A program made the position numbers and the translations under genes. Source: Solen grandis (lineage: Eukaryota; Mollusca; Bivalvia; Adapedonta; Solenidae). From it: a stretch of DNA of 64,000 nt. The notes under the pieces were generated by a model. That model worked only from the letters and a program-made list of their open reading frames with translations. It searched no databases and was not told the origin of the DNA. Of this stretch, positions 21,293-34,410 are shown in pieces; the stretch's first letter is position 1; every line of letters starts with the position of its first letter. Location of the stretch: assembly GCA_021229015.1 (NCBI GenBank), contig CM037792.1, positions 43,529,880-43,593,879 of the forward strand, given 5' to 3'.

Positions 21293-24200
21293 AATTCTAA
21301 GCAATCTCATGTCGCTTACATCATTGATAAAGGGTGATGCACTCAAGCCAGGCAGTAAACGAAATCTTGATAGTATTAAGCCTGACTCTCCTACAAGAAA
21401 GTTTTCAAAAGTCATTTGATTGATACAAACGGGTCATAATTAATTGTTTATTTCCTGTCAAGCTACTCAGCTGAACATCCATATAGCGTTACTGTAGTAA
21501 CCCGATAGTTGTTTTCAAGTCATGTTGTTGTTTTTTTTAAATTGAAATTTAACTGTAATTGGATAATCATTATGTTTTAGACTGAGAAAAACAATATTAG
21601 TTACTTTTATTTTGCTTTCCATGCTTTTAAATTAATGACAACTTACTGGTAATGAAGGTTGACTCATTATTAGATTGGTCTTTGATTCTTACTGATTTTA
21701 TGATAGAGAGCATGATAAATATATTGGTGTTGAATAAACAATAACATATAAAGTTACTTTTATTTTGCAAGTGTGAGTGAGTATAGTAGTATGAGTAAAT
21801 GACAGATGTGCTGAAAAGAATATGCTGAAGTTAAAAATCACTTTTTCGTTGAATCAAATTCTCATCACACTGGACTGATGTTTTGCTGTGTCATAGAATT
21901 TTAAACTAGTCGTTATTACATTGTTCTAGTCATTTTCATTTTTTTGTGTTTCCTGCTTATCAGTATTTGTTATGATGGAATGTTCTTTTTTTAACTGGAA
22001 TGAATCAATGATTCTATTCCAACATGGTTTTAGATGTTTTTGGTGAACAAAATCTTCAGACTCATTGTTCTTGGGTTTGGACTCATTGTTTCAAAATATG
22101 TGAGTCCCATGGACTCATATTTACCAGATTCAAAATGAATCACTGCAGAAATAAAACTGACGGGTGGGGCCAGACCCCTTTGTGGCTAAAACCTGTAGCA
22201 CATGCCCTTATACTGCTTTATGAAATATTCAACAATAACTGGAATTTTTTTTTTTTGTCAAAGAATAATGTAGTTTATTTATATCAACAGCTATCTAAAT
22301 TTCTAATTCCCCATTTTGAGTCTTTATTGTTGTAGACAAGATATGACTGCACTCTACACATGAGTAAACTGTTGAGGGAATATGCTTGGTATGTTTTAAC
22401 ATGGATATAGCCCTCCAACACCTGGGGTACTGAACAAACACATGTCTGTCTGCCTTCAACACACACAATGAACCTTCCCACATACACATCCTACTGTGCT
22501 TAACTGAATATAAAAAGCATAAAAAGGCCATGTTTATACCTGCACAGGAATTTCTCTTGTTTTATTTTTTTTTAGGTCTTGTGAACCCTTGATGAATATA
22601 TTGATAAAGAGACAAATTTTAAAAGATATGGGGGTCATTGGCAATATGGGGGTTAAAAATTGGACAATTTTGTACATCCCAGAAAACCCTGACTACAAAC
22701 AAATGCAACTGTTTTGTGTAAGTCCTCTGCCATCCTTTACTGCACCAGTCATGACTAGTATCTGATAGTTCTATACTTACTTTTAGATCATGATGATGAT
22801 GATGGAGGAGGGATTTTACTCAAGTCACCTAAACACACTGAAAAAGGATGTAACCCCTATCTCACAGAATGGATCAAACCATATATGCATCTGGAACAGA
22901 TGACTAAACAAGTACAGGGGTGACATGGACAGACTGCATCAGACTGGCTGAATTATCTGCTGTTTGGCAAGTAACCAGAAAACAGGTGTGTCTGTATCTG
23001 CAGATGATGCCAGTTTTCATACCACAACCATGGTCATACTGGCCTGAGAATGACTCCTAAGCACCAAATTTATGGAGGTAATGGGTAACCTGTAATATAC
23101 CATGCATCCTTTATGATACACCACTTCTGACATGGTGCTGGATCTTGCCAAAACCATTTCTTAGTCAGACTATGTATAGATGAATATAAGAAAAGAAAAA
23201 CCTGATCATACTGTCAAGACCACATGGTAGAGAGTTAAATGGACAATGCATGCAAGCATGGTGGATTCATCAGAGGGTAGGGACCTAGGCAAGAAGACCT
23301 ACCTATCTCCTGTTTGATTAAAACTATATAGACTTTGGCATTATATGCCAAATGCTACTTTTAGCTTAAAAGGAATGTTTGCAAACAGCCAAAGTTTATA
23401 GTTCAACTTAAAACAGATGCTGATGAATAAATATATATGGTATACCAGACCAAGTCTGATTAGCCTATCCACAGACCAAATATTCATTTGTGGGGCCCAG
23501 ATTGCAGAGTGGCAAACAGAAACTTGTCCTGGCCAAGTAGCTAGGCTACCCCCATGCCCAGCACCAATGCACTACATTAATGCAGCCTGTGAGAATATGG
23601 CTAGAAGTGCTGATATATGAATCTACACTCAAAACATTCCGCTGAGCTCTCAAGTGTTCAGCATCAGCCTGCTGGCTCTCTTTACATTTCCTCATACCCT
23701 GAGAACAGCTGTCTATCAGCCAGCACTGGGTACCAACCTCTACCTGTAGTTGTATGTGCCGCAACTGCATAATCATGCAGTGTACCTCAGACATATCCTC
23801 CACATTACAGCCTTGGTTTATTGCTGTCATGTTATTTATACATTCTTACAGCTTCCAGGTTTTTTATTTTCCTGTATGTATTTTCTAGGGTAAACATAGT
23901 AAATAAACTTGAGGATCATGCTTTTATGAATTCTGAGCTGTAACTTTTAGTAATCATGATCATATTTTTGTATCACCAATACACCAAAGTTTTCATGCAG
24001 GTTATAGTGTTCTGCCAAGGCCCCCGCACTAGTGCCATTGGCACTAAATAAATCAAAATGGTGTATAAAAATCCCAAGAGATGGGCCATATGGCCAACGA
24101 AAATCTGAGCAGTTCTGATTATCAGCATTTTAAATAAACAATAGTCCTTACATAAGTCACTTTTAGCAATAGATTCATATTTACTATGATTTACATGTAT

Positions 24201-25421
24201 ACACTGCAGCATACTATTATTGTTAGGAAAATATAAGTAAAATTTGTCACAAAAAGATCAACACTTCCTTCAGTTGTGATGACAATTCACTGCTTGCCCA
24301 CATTTTCCTGCAGTTAATGGCATCAAGACGACTTTTTAAGTAGAAAGATATAAAATAAGCAAAAAAATCTTTGAAAAGAAATATTATCAGAGGATTTCTT
24401 GATCTGATTTATAAGTAGATAAATATTTTTGGCAAAAGAACGTCAAAAGTAGGTTACCCCACCCATTTTAAGACAATGTCATGATAGTAAAACCAGCAAT
24501 AGCAAGTGAAGTGTAAGCAATTTTCTTCTATATATTGTATTGGTCTTATAATAAAGGTGGTTTAATTAAATGTGCACATACACTAATTATGCATTAAAAC
24601 ATAAGGTTTCCTTATAACTAATTAATAATAATGCAAGTACATGTAGTTCTTAGACTGATAAGGATACAGTCATATTGTTGTATTCATGAATAAATATTCA
24701 TATTCATGATATTGTATATCATGACTTGTTTTTGCTTCAACCCAGGAGTCAAAATTCTTTTTAAACAGTACTTGACTTATAAAAACCACTCATCCTGCAT
24801 TGACATTACTCATCCTTCAATAACTTAAAAAAAAAAATTTAACTGTAATTGTGCCATGTGTTTTCCAAAACATATTTGATGTTTGGAGCCATCGCCGTGA
24901 TATTTTAATGTTTCTTGTCTATAGTTTTCTCTGATCCCTATTACAAGAGTAGGTTAAGGGTCAGACAGGCCAGGTATTTGTCTACATACGGAACAAAATA
25001 GCATGCCCATGGAAACTTACTTAACCATTCATCTTATGTAGTTTGAGATTTATCATTATGTTTCTGTTTCTTTTCTCTTTTCAGTTAATGCCTTTTCTTT
25101 CGCTGACTTGCGTTCTTTTACTTGCTTTTCATCATCTCCACCCTTCAAAAACTTCTAATATCTGACATTTTCAGCTTCCGCAACAAACGGACACTTTTGA
25201 CTGGTTTATATACATGTACCTATTTTTGGATAGCAGATGAGGCAAAACCAAACAAACAAAAATCGATATTTTCAAGTATGCAGTATAGTTATTTACTTGC
25301 GCCTAGACTTGTTTGGTTTCCCCCTGTATTTAATTGGGTTTAATATAAAATTAAATTGCCATGGTTATTTTCTAAGAAAAAAAACATTTATGAATTTTCA
25401 GATACTTTTCTGTAAAAAAAC
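21293..25421. other. Long unique intron stretch
   Basis: No laminin exon or terminal-repeat element recognised over about 4.1 kb. There is a (GAT)n run near 22790 and some AT-rich palindromes near 24680. A minus-strand open frame at 23546-23830 (starting MTAINQGCNVEDMSEVHC) has protein-like composition but no recognisable domain; I do not call it a gene. Confidence 0.5.
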
Positions 25422-26104
25422 AACAAGAGCTGTCAGAGGACAGCACGCTCGACTATTCAAAATACTTGTTGGTAAATCAAATGAATCTATTTCAATTCTT
25501 GCCCTTCACATACCCTGTATATAATAATTGTCAAAACTGATATACCTTGATAGTCTGATACCCCTTAATACTTTTATGTAGTTTAAAATCAATTCCATGC
25601 CTAGTTACTGAGACATAAGCATGTAACACTGTGCATGCAAAACTTTAACCAAGTATCCAAGTTAGAAAAAGGCCATAATTTGTATAAAATTCAGTCAAAA
25701 AGTTATCCTCCTTGGTTTTCTGTTGCTCCTGAATACACTCCTTAACTTTCTAGACAATACCATAAACAATTTCTGAGATATAAGCTGGATAGTAGCTTGA
25801 ATGCAAAACTTTAATCAAGTGTTATCTTCCAAGATAGTATGATACCCCTAAACATATTAAAGATGTTTCAAATCAATCCCATGTCTGGACTCTGAGATAT
25901 AAGCATGAAAGTACCTTGCATGCAAAACTTTAACCAAAATTTCTTAAGTTATAAGGGGGCCATAATTTGTAATATATTCCATCAAGTGTTATCTTCCTTG
26001 ATAGTATGATACCCCTAAACTTATTAAAGATGTTTCAAATCAATCCCATGCCTGGACTCTGAGATATATAAGCATGAAAGAACCTTACATGCAAAACTTT
26101 AACC
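25422..26104 (+). mobile_element. Family B element B3, truncated
   Basis: AACAAGAG, hairpin GCTGTC/AGAG/GACAGC, GCTCGACTATTC on the left and four or five core units ('gcatgcaaaactttaacc', 'gtatgatacccctaaac'). It stops in mid-unit near 26104; no GAATAGTCGAGCTAA right end. Confidence 0.85.
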
Positions 26105-26529
26105 ACATGCTACATGTCTACAGCGTGATACTGCTGTGTGGCTGCACTATATCTGTCTCAGTAGGCACTGTCTCAAAATGACTGAAATACTGTAGGTGGG
26201 ATGTTAACCAAACAAACATATAATTTATCAAATATTCTGCCACAGCAGACAAGCTGCTACAAGGTAGAAAGTGATGTCTATTTTCCCTAAAGACCCAAAT
26301 GCAAAGTTTACTCGTCCTGTCAAATTTCCACTCATTATTACAACTGGGCGAGTGGAATTTTTGACCCCTGCGACCTATTCATACCAACAAAAGTTTTGGC
26401 ATGGCCAATCAAATCACCTTTTCTGAGCTCAAAGGGCTTTGTGGCCCATGGTTTTCAGTCTTGGCAGAACACTGAGGGTATGTAGAAAATCTTTTATTTT
26501 AGAATTACAGGACACATTGTAGTGATAAA
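26105..26529. other. Unique sequence between elements
   Basis: No gene or repeat recognised. Confidence 0.45.
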
Positions 26530-27512
26530 AACAAGAGGCCCATGATGGCCCTAAATCGCTCACCTGAGATGAATAGGTTGACCCAAGGAACATCTGTACC
26601 AATTTATTTTAAAATCTGGCCAGTAGTTTTGAAGAAGATGATTTTTAAAGTTTTCATATTTTTTTCTTTTTGTTGCCATGGCAACCAGAGTTCTACATGG
26701 ATCAAGTTTATTTTAGCAACTTTTGTGAAGGTTGACCCAAGGATCATCCCTGCCAAGTTTGTTCAAATTCTGTCCAGTGGTTTCAGAGGAGATGTTGTTT
26801 AAAGTTTTCCCTATATACATATAAGGCAAATAAGCCCCGTCCCTGGTGGCCATGTTTTTTTACGGATCGGAATAATTTAAGCAACTTTGGTAGAGGTTGA
26901 CCCAAGGAACATCTGTACCAATTTATTTTAAAATCTGGCCAGTAGTTTTGAAGAAGATGATTTTTAAAGTTTTCTTTTTTTTTTTCTTTTTGTTGCATGG
27001 CAACCAGAGTTCTACATGGATCAAGTTTATTTTAGCACCTTTTGTGAAGTTGACCCAAGGATCATCCCTGCCAAGTTTAATCAAATTCTGTCCAGTGTTT
27101 CAGAGGAGATGTTGTTTTTAAAGGTTTCTCTATATACATATAAGGCAAATAAGCCCCGCCCCTGGCGGCCAAGTTTTTTTACGGATCGGAATAATTTTAG
27201 CAACTTTGGTAGAGGTTGACCCAAGGAACATCTGTACCAAATTATTTGAATCTGGCCAGTAGTTTTGAAGGAGATGATTTATAAAGTTTTCAAATTATTT
27301 TCTTTTTGTAGCCATGGCAACCAGAGTTCTTCATGGAATCAACTTTATTTTAGCAACTTTTGTAGAGCCTCACCCAAGGAACATTCCTGCCAAGTTTCAT
27401 TAAATTCTGTCCAGCGGTTTCAGAGGAGATGTCGTTTAAAGCAAATTGTTGACGCCGGACGAAGGGCGATCACAAAAGCTCACCTTGAGCACTTTGTGCT
27501 CAGGTGAGCTAA
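26530..27512 (+). mobile_element. Family A element A7
   Basis: AACAAGAG, GGCCCATGATGGCCC hairpin, CGCTCACCTGAG. Three copies of a module with 'gttgccatggcaaccagagttctacatgg' and 'cagaggagatgttgttt', then a GACGCCGGACG tract and AGCTCACCTTGAGCAC/TTT/GTGCTCAGGTGAGCT + AA. Followed at 27513-27549 by a decayed second right end (TTGAGCATGTTGTATTCAGT, TAAGCTAA). It ends about 95 bp from laminin exon D. Confidence 0.92.
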
Positions 27513-27608
27513 AAACACTGCCTTGAGCATGTTGTATTCAGTTAAGCTAAAAATAAAATCACACTGGCATGTAATCCTCTTTTTCACAAAAGAAGTTGCA
27601 AAGCTCAC

Positions 27609-27911
27609 CTGCAAAACTGGACTTTTGTCAAACTGTTCCGCATCTGGACGGCCTTCAAGGGTAGAGAAGGGCACCTCCCCACCAGTTAGGGGCGATATGT
27701 CACTGTATTCGTCTGTACATGTGGCTACATCCTGATTCTCTGGGGAATGTAGCCCACCAAAGGGCAGGTTGTAGGTCAGGGAGCAGAGGAGCTGTAAAAC
27801 TGGTAGGGTTCCCAGTCTGAATCCTGAGATGTCCTCTTGTAGATGGGCGAAACTTCTGGTCGTGGGGAAGTGGAAGCGGAGGTTGATGTAAGTTACAATC
27901 AAATGCTTTTA
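27609..27911 (-). CDS. LAMC1: Laminin gamma exon D, LN domain, with apparent frameshifts
   Basis: Exon of 303 nt flanked by acceptor GTTTCAG/TAAAAG and donor TTGCAG/GTGAGC. The 3' part reads ATCTDEYSDISPLTGGEV and then PFSTLEGRPDAEQFDKSPVLQ, classic laminin gamma LN sequence, and joins exon C in phase 0. Upstream, family residues are found only by changing frame: KAFD, then VTYINLRFHF..RSFA, then IYKRTSQDSDWEPYQFYS, then CSLTYNLPFGG. This implies an extra base near 27897, an extra base in the GGG at 27845-27847 and a missing base near 27784-27792. The net +1 fits the exon length (2 + 100 codons + 1 extra). Likely consensus errors, since no second copy is in the window. Earlier exons (signal peptide, start of LN) are not seen. 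Confidence 0.88.
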
Positions 27912-28989
27912 CTGAAACAAGTACAATACATTTGACAAATTTATGATTATATAAATACAACAAATATACACTCTTTAATTATTTTTTTGTTGTATTTCAC
28001 AAAAGTAATGACAAATATTAAACTAGAGGACCATAAAGGCCTTAAATTGCAGTTTGTAAAAAGCAGCCATCTTAAATCTTAAGAGACCTATGTTCAACTT
28101 AACATAATCTAACTGAGTCCTGGCTACTGTTTTAAGACTGTAAAGGGCATGTGCAAAGCAGGCTTTAAAAACAAGAACTGAAATTGAAGTTTTTCATTAA
28201 ATTCAGCAGCCCCTTTCTTAACATATACAGGGTTTAATATATACATTTTCATTTTGGGGACATGATTGTGTTCCCTCGAATATTTGATTTAGGGTCATTT
28301 GAAATTTTAGGGGGACATGCTTGCAGCTAGTAATAATAGTAATAAAACTTAATATCTGCACTGTGCTGTTATATAAAACCTGTGTAAAAGGAAAAACTTA
28401 AGATTTCACTGCATTATTTTTTTTCAGCATTTGCGATGATCCGAATGACGTTGCTATGCAACAACTTCCATCAATGGTTGGGACTATGTTGTACAGAACG
28501 TATCGGAACATCATTTTTATTGTTTTATGCAATGCCGGAAGTCCGGGGTTCTATTTTAAGAAACGGAAAGTCCCATATCTTGATCATTTATTCAGAGCGA
28601 AGCAAAAAAAAAAATGAACATGCATCTGAAACGTCACATGTTGTTTCCAGAATAAAGGAAACACATAAAGTAGGTTTAAACTGACAGCTATTTGATTCAA
28701 TCGAATGTGTCTTATATTAGAACCTGGTTTTGAAAATGCGTCATTGAACAAGCGCACTAGCATTCAACATGGGGTCATTTCAGATTATTTTGCGTCAAAA
28801 CGCACAATTTTGTTCGTCATCGAAAACCCTGTATATGGAAGGACTTCGGTCTTTTTTCGAATATCTATGAAATAAGAGCTGTTCAGAAATGACACAAATG
28901 TCCCCTTGATGTGGGGTCAGAAGCTTGGCCAATATGGACAACAGATATGAGAAGTTCATTTGAAATAGGAGCCTGAATTTAATAAAATT
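27912..28989. other. Intron upstream of exon D, with exon-like frame
   Basis: Mostly unique. A decayed family A left end (AGAGGACCATAAAGGCCTT) sits at about 28024. It also holds the exon-like plus-strand frame described separately at 28429-28617. Confidence 0.45.
28429..28617 (+). other. Unidentified exon-like open frame
   Basis: A strong acceptor-like TTTTTTTTCAG is followed by a 62-codon open frame reading ICDDPNDVAMQQLPSMVGTM, then LYRTYRNIIFIVLCNAGSPG and FYFKKRKVPYLDHLFRAKQK, before a stop. The composition is protein-like, but I recognise no family. Could be a terminal exon of a nested gene, a pseudogene or chance. Confidence 0.22.
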
Positions 28990-29560
28990 TACTACTGTGA
29001 TTTATGTTCAAGTGTTCTCAAGTTGTTGTTCTGAAACAATTTTCACATTCAAGGTCACTGCGGTATTGGTCTTAGACTAGGGGCCATCTACCAGTAAGTA
29101 CCAAATAAATCAATTCTAAGGAATATTGGTTCAAGCATTATCAAGTTATTGATCAGGAAATAGTTTCACATTCAAAATCACTGCCACCTTGACATTTGAC
29201 ACATTGAACCCAAAAATCAATAGGGGTCACCAAGTAGTCATGACCCAACCCCTCTCAAGTTTGAGGAATGTGAGCTCAAGCATTCTAAAGTTATCAATTG
29301 GAATAGGTTTTCACATTCAAGGTTATTTCGGCCTTGAACTTTGACCTAGTGACCCAAAATTCAAAAGGTTCATCTACTAATTATAACCAAACACCCTACA
29401 AATTTTGAGGAATAGAGGTGCAAGTGGTCTAAACTTATTATTCAGAAACAATTTTCATTCCATTCAAAGTCACTGTAACCTTGACTTTTGACCTTGTGAC
29501 CACAAAATCAACAAAGGTCATCTTATAGTCATGACCAATCACCAATTAACTATTGAAACA
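28990..29560. repeat. Degenerate ~145-150-bp tandem core without ends
   Basis: About four diverged units with 'cattcaaggtcactg..accttgacttttgacc', 'tagtgaccc(a)aaa', 'gtcatgaccaa(t)cacc', 'ttgaggaat..gagctcaagcattctaaagttat'. This is the type of unit found in element cores, but no AACAAGAG or hairpin end is visible. Confidence 0.65.
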
Positions 29561-31150
29561 TATCTAAGATGGATAATATTACAAATCAATTGGGTTTTGC
29601 TCATAATATATACAGGCATGTTCCTTATCGAGGATTAACATTGAAGTCTTATGAAAACAAACATCCCTACAAAGACCAGAGTATTTTAAAGTGGTATTCC
29701 TCACTGGTTAAAGGACTTACAAGTTGTATTGAGTCATTCATACAAGTGTGCTGAAAGGACCACTTAAGTCATATTACAAGTGTGTCTATAATAAGGTCTA
29801 CATGCAAAGTACAATCATCACATTCCTGACTTGATTGTTGGTACCTTAAGGTTGCCCTAAAAGATCACATACCAGTGTTTTCTCACTCATGGTTTCAAAT
29901 GTCTGAAAAATAATGAAGGGATATTTCTTAAAATTAACTTAATATAAGGACCCAACCCCACATATGTATCATGATATCTGACCCAGATAGCCAGGACAAC
30001 AGGAGACATTGACCCAACTCACAATGTAAAAACCCCAGGAAAAATGTCTCCAGATTCAAAGTATAACAGACACTAACAACTACAAGAATAAGCCCAATCC
30101 AGTACCTAGAAAATGTGTAATTCAAAAGCTGTACCTAGATCTGAGTAAAACTTGACACTGCATGAAACCAGTAATTAATTCATCACTCGAAATGGAATAC
30201 AATTAACACCATCCTTCTAGACACCTGGAAACCAGGAACTACACCGCATCAAGAAAAAAGGAATAAATGAGAAACCTAAAAACACATACATTCAAACCCT
30301 GTCTTGTGGACCGTCTAAGGACTTTGAGAAGAAGGCAGATAACACAGGGATTCACTAAAACAGGTTCATTGATAATCCTTGGGGGCCCCATGATCTCTGT
30401 TTCACTGTCTCTTTTCACCCAAATCTCCACATTTATTTGATCAGTGTGCCCAAACCGGTTTATCCCATTTTTAATACTTCTGAAACACAAGAATGAGGCT
30501 GATTGTCAATATCTAGCAAATCAAATGTCATTACGCTTGGAAAAACTTTCCAGCTAAAATCAGAACTACATAAATTTAAGGCAAACTCCATAGCTTTTTT
30601 TTTGGATAAATAGCCCTGTTACAACACTTCTTCTACACCCCTTGCCCCTTCAAACTAGCTAATGTAAATCATTTATCTGTTCATTGCATGTAATATGTCA
30701 TTTAAACTTTGGTGTTGACAGAAAGTTGTTTTTCAAAAGTCCTGAAAAACCTCAAGCTTACATTTTCTAAGATCTAAATTTGCATTTTACCAACATCAAT
30801 TCTTGTGCATGCCCAAGATTCCAGCCCGACATTAAATCGTGTCAATTTCTTTTGCAAATCTGAAACAGATGTTTTTTCTTTGTGCCCCAATTTTTTTTTC
30901 TCAAACTGAAAGTATGTTAGAGTAATCTTTCATGTTGTCAAGCATTAATTTTTAGTCGTTAAAAACAGGTGTCAGGGACCAACAATTCATGGTCGGTAGT
31001 CGCGTAATCAGGGATCATTTAATACAGTGCAAATAAATAGCGGAAATCACTGGGCAGGACTTGATAAAGGTTGTAAATGACAGGAAATCGTATAATACAG
31101 TGGATCACTATGGGGAGTTTGGGCTGTCTCAACTGATGAAATAGACCTTA
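29561..31150. other. Unique intron sequence
   Basis: No gene or complete repeat recognised; long T-runs near 30597 and 30892. Confidence 0.45.
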
Positions 31151-34000
31151 TCCTAGATGCTAGTGTGTAAACAACAGAAACGGCATTTTATTAATTAATT
31201 ACTGGCCATACCTCCGTTATTAGCTATAGTTGAACTTGGCCCAAAGAATATGGCTATAAACATTATCAGTAAGTTTGAAAATGATTTCTTCAGAAGTGAA
31301 GATACTAGAGGCAAACAAAGTGAAATCTGGCATTTTTTTAATATTAAATGGCTATAACTCCTGATCGATACCAGCCGAAATCAAACTTGGCCAAGATATT
31401 ATGGCTATAAACATTATCAGTAAGTTTGAAAATGATTGCGATATGAAGAAAGCCCAGAGTGCAGACAAAGGGAAAAACTGACAAATTTTTTTTATCAAAG
31501 GGGCATAACTCCTTACCTGTTTTTGGGAAATTGCCATAAATTAAAAATTGGCCAAAATTTTGGGTATAAAAATTGTCCCCAAAATTTCTTAAAAAATAAA
31601 GAACCAAGGGCAAAACAAAGTGAAATCGTATTTTTTTTCAAAAGGGGTTCCCAATTGGCGAAACGCCTATTAAACTTGGGCCCAAAATATTATGGTAATT
31701 TTCACTGTCAAATTTTTTTTGATGATTGCTTTAAAAAAAGAAGTGCAGTGTTCAAACAAACTAAAATTTCGACAACAGACACAGACATTCATGTGTAATG
31801 TACCATGGGGTAAAAAACGACCTTTCCCCCAAGAAAAAAAAAAAATACAACAAGGACAAGGAAGAAGGGTTTTCCCCCCCCTTTACCGAAAAAATATACT
31901 GCAGTTACATACATGTCCATATGCCAAAAAAAATAAGACCAAAGAGAACATAAAAAAAAATTAGTAAAAAATTAAAAAAAAAGAAAAAACAGACACAAAT
32001 TTTTTTAATATTTACAAAATGTCGGGCACCCTATGGCACCGAATTTTCCCCTTTTTTTTTATTTTTAAGCAAAAAACCCCGACCAATTTTTAACAAAAAA
32101 TTTTTTTTCCCAAAAAGGTCCAAAAAAAGGGCCCATATATTCACCTGAAAAAACCCTGTTTTAAAAGAGCATTTTTTGGGGGGGTTACCCTAGAACATTG
32201 TCCCAAAAAATTTTAAATCTGAAATATTTTTGGGGGCAGAAGCCTTTAAAATTTTTTACTAATACATTTAAAGGGGGAAAATTGCCCCCCCACGGGCAGC
32301 CATTTTTTTTTTAAAGTGGAAAACCCCAGAATTTTGGGAAAGAGTTCCCCAAGGAAATCTGTACAAAAAAATTTAAAAATTAGTTTATTTTTAAGGGATT
32401 TTTTTTTTAATTTTTTTATTTTTTTTTTTTTTTGTTCCTACAACCCATTTTTCTAAGGACAATTTTTTTAGCAACTTTTTGAAGATTCCCCCCAAGGTAA
32501 ACCCAGCTAAGTATAATTTATCCGGGGTTTCAGAGATGTCTTTAAAATTTTTCCCCATGTATTTTTTAAGGAAATTACCCCGCCCCTGGGGGCCATTTTT
32601 CTTTGGGGTCAATATAATTTAACAATCCGGTAGAGGGTTACCCGGGGCATTTGAAATTAAAAATTGGAATCTGGCCTTTTTTTTAAAAGGAAAAATTTTT
32701 TAAAAAATTTTCTATTTTTTTTTTTTTCTGTTCCATAAAAACCCGAGTCTACAGGAAAAATTTATTTCGCAACTTTGTGAAGGTTGACCCAAGGATCTCC
32801 CCCCCAATTTTTTAACCAAATTTTGCCGCAGTTTCAGAGGATGTTTAATAAAAAATTGGGGTTACGAGGGCCACTACATGTTCACAGATGACATTTTCAC
32901 TTTTTGGGGATTTGTAAAAGGGGAAAAATTTAATTCCTCTCGTCATCCTTAAAAGGGGAGAAACTTTTGGGGCCCGGAAAGATCTGCCCCAAATTTTTTC
33001 CCAATTTTTTCCGTGAAATTAAAAAAAATTAAGCCCAATACCTGTTGAATTTGGGGGAAAAAAACTGACGAAAAAAACAAAAAAACCTTTTAAAGAACTT
33101 TTGGGGGTGCTTAAAATCCAATTTTTGAGAAATTTTGTGACAAAAACAAAAAAAAAAACAACACCCAATGAAAAAGAGACGCTTATAAAAACTGTATAGA
33201 ATCAAATTTAAACGAGCGCATGGTAAAGGTCAGCGGACAAAAATTTTTAAAAGGGGCCTGTGGCCCGGGGGTCCCACCTGGTTCATTAGGCTATGAAAAA
33301 ACAAGTGCCCCGGGACAGAGCCAATTTTGCCCCCAAGGTCATTTTTTTAAAAATCTTGGAGAGAGCATAAGCATGCTACAACCAAATATCTAAAATCCGG
33401 TTTCTTTGGGGTTTTCTGAGAAAAATTTTTCAATTTTTTTTTTAAAATTTAGCCTTTTTAAAACAATTTACCCCTGGGGGGGGCCAATTTTCCCCCCGGG
33501 GCCCTGATTTAAAAAATTTTTGGGGAAAACTAAAATTTCATTTTACATACCTATCAAACCCCCAAGTTTGTGGTTTCTAAAAAGAATTTTTAAGTTTTTT
33601 TCCTATATTAGCCTATTTTAAATAAAGTGACACCGGGGAGGGGGCCCAAATTTTTGACCCCGGGGTATAATTTAACAATTGGTGAGTTTCCCCTAAGATA
33701 AAGCAATTACCAAAAAAAAAAGGTGGGCCCCCTTTGGTTTCGGGGAAGGATTTTTAAAATTTTTATTTTTAAAAATTTTTTTTTTTCCCCCCGGATTTTA
33801 AAATTTTTACCAATCAAAAAATTTTTTTAAAAATTTTGGGAAACCCCCTAATGAAATTTGTAATTTTAAAAAATCCTGAGTAGTTTAAAAGGAGATGTTG
33901 TTTAAAAAATTTTTTAAACCGACAGACCACACAAAAGCAGGGGCGCGGAAAAAAAGGAAAACAAAAATTTTCCCTGAGCACGTTTGCTCAGGTGAGCTTA
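31151..34000 (+). mobile_element. Family A material, left end missing, mostly error-ridden
   Basis: 31151-31470 is clean family A core ('gctagtgtgtaaacaa', 'tggctataactcctgatcg'). From about 31480 the same modules continue but with expanded A, T, C and G runs and small deletions. 32390-32860 is recognisable as the 'cttttgttgcc..cagagttctacatgg' module of A7 and 33300-33900 as the A6-type module. A right end GAGCACGTTTGCTCAGGTGAGCTTAA is at about 33976-34000. Confidence 0.6.
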
Positions 34001-34379
34001 AAAGGGGAAAAAAGACTGAAAAATAAAAATATATAACAAAAAATTATTTTTTTTTTTTTTTTTGTTTTTTATCAGCATTTGTCCATACAGTTTTGGGGTT
34101 TTTTTTAGTTTAACCCCCGGGGGAGATTGGCACGTTTTTCAGTCAAAATTTTTTCCCCCCAAAACTTTTTTTTCTTTTTTTAATTGTTTATCGCGTTTTT
34201 CCTTTGGAAAGGGGGGTTTTTTTTTTCCTGAAATTTCTTTATTTTTTCCCTTCCCCCCAAATAAAACCCTTTTTTTTAAAATTTTTCAGGAGTTACAGCA
34301 ATGAAAAAACATGATGACGTTTTAGTGGAAGAAGTTTTTTCCAAAACCCTTCCCCTTTTTTTTGTAAGGTCATTTTAAA

Positions 34380-34410
<31 letters not shown>

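Noticed and set aside
23546..23830. 94-residue minus-strand frame in unique intron
   Set aside because: Protein-like composition but no recognisable domain, splice context or second copy; too weak to call.
31436..34304. Lysine- or phenylalanine-rich frames
   Set aside because: They arise from homopolymer-inflated, low-quality sequence.
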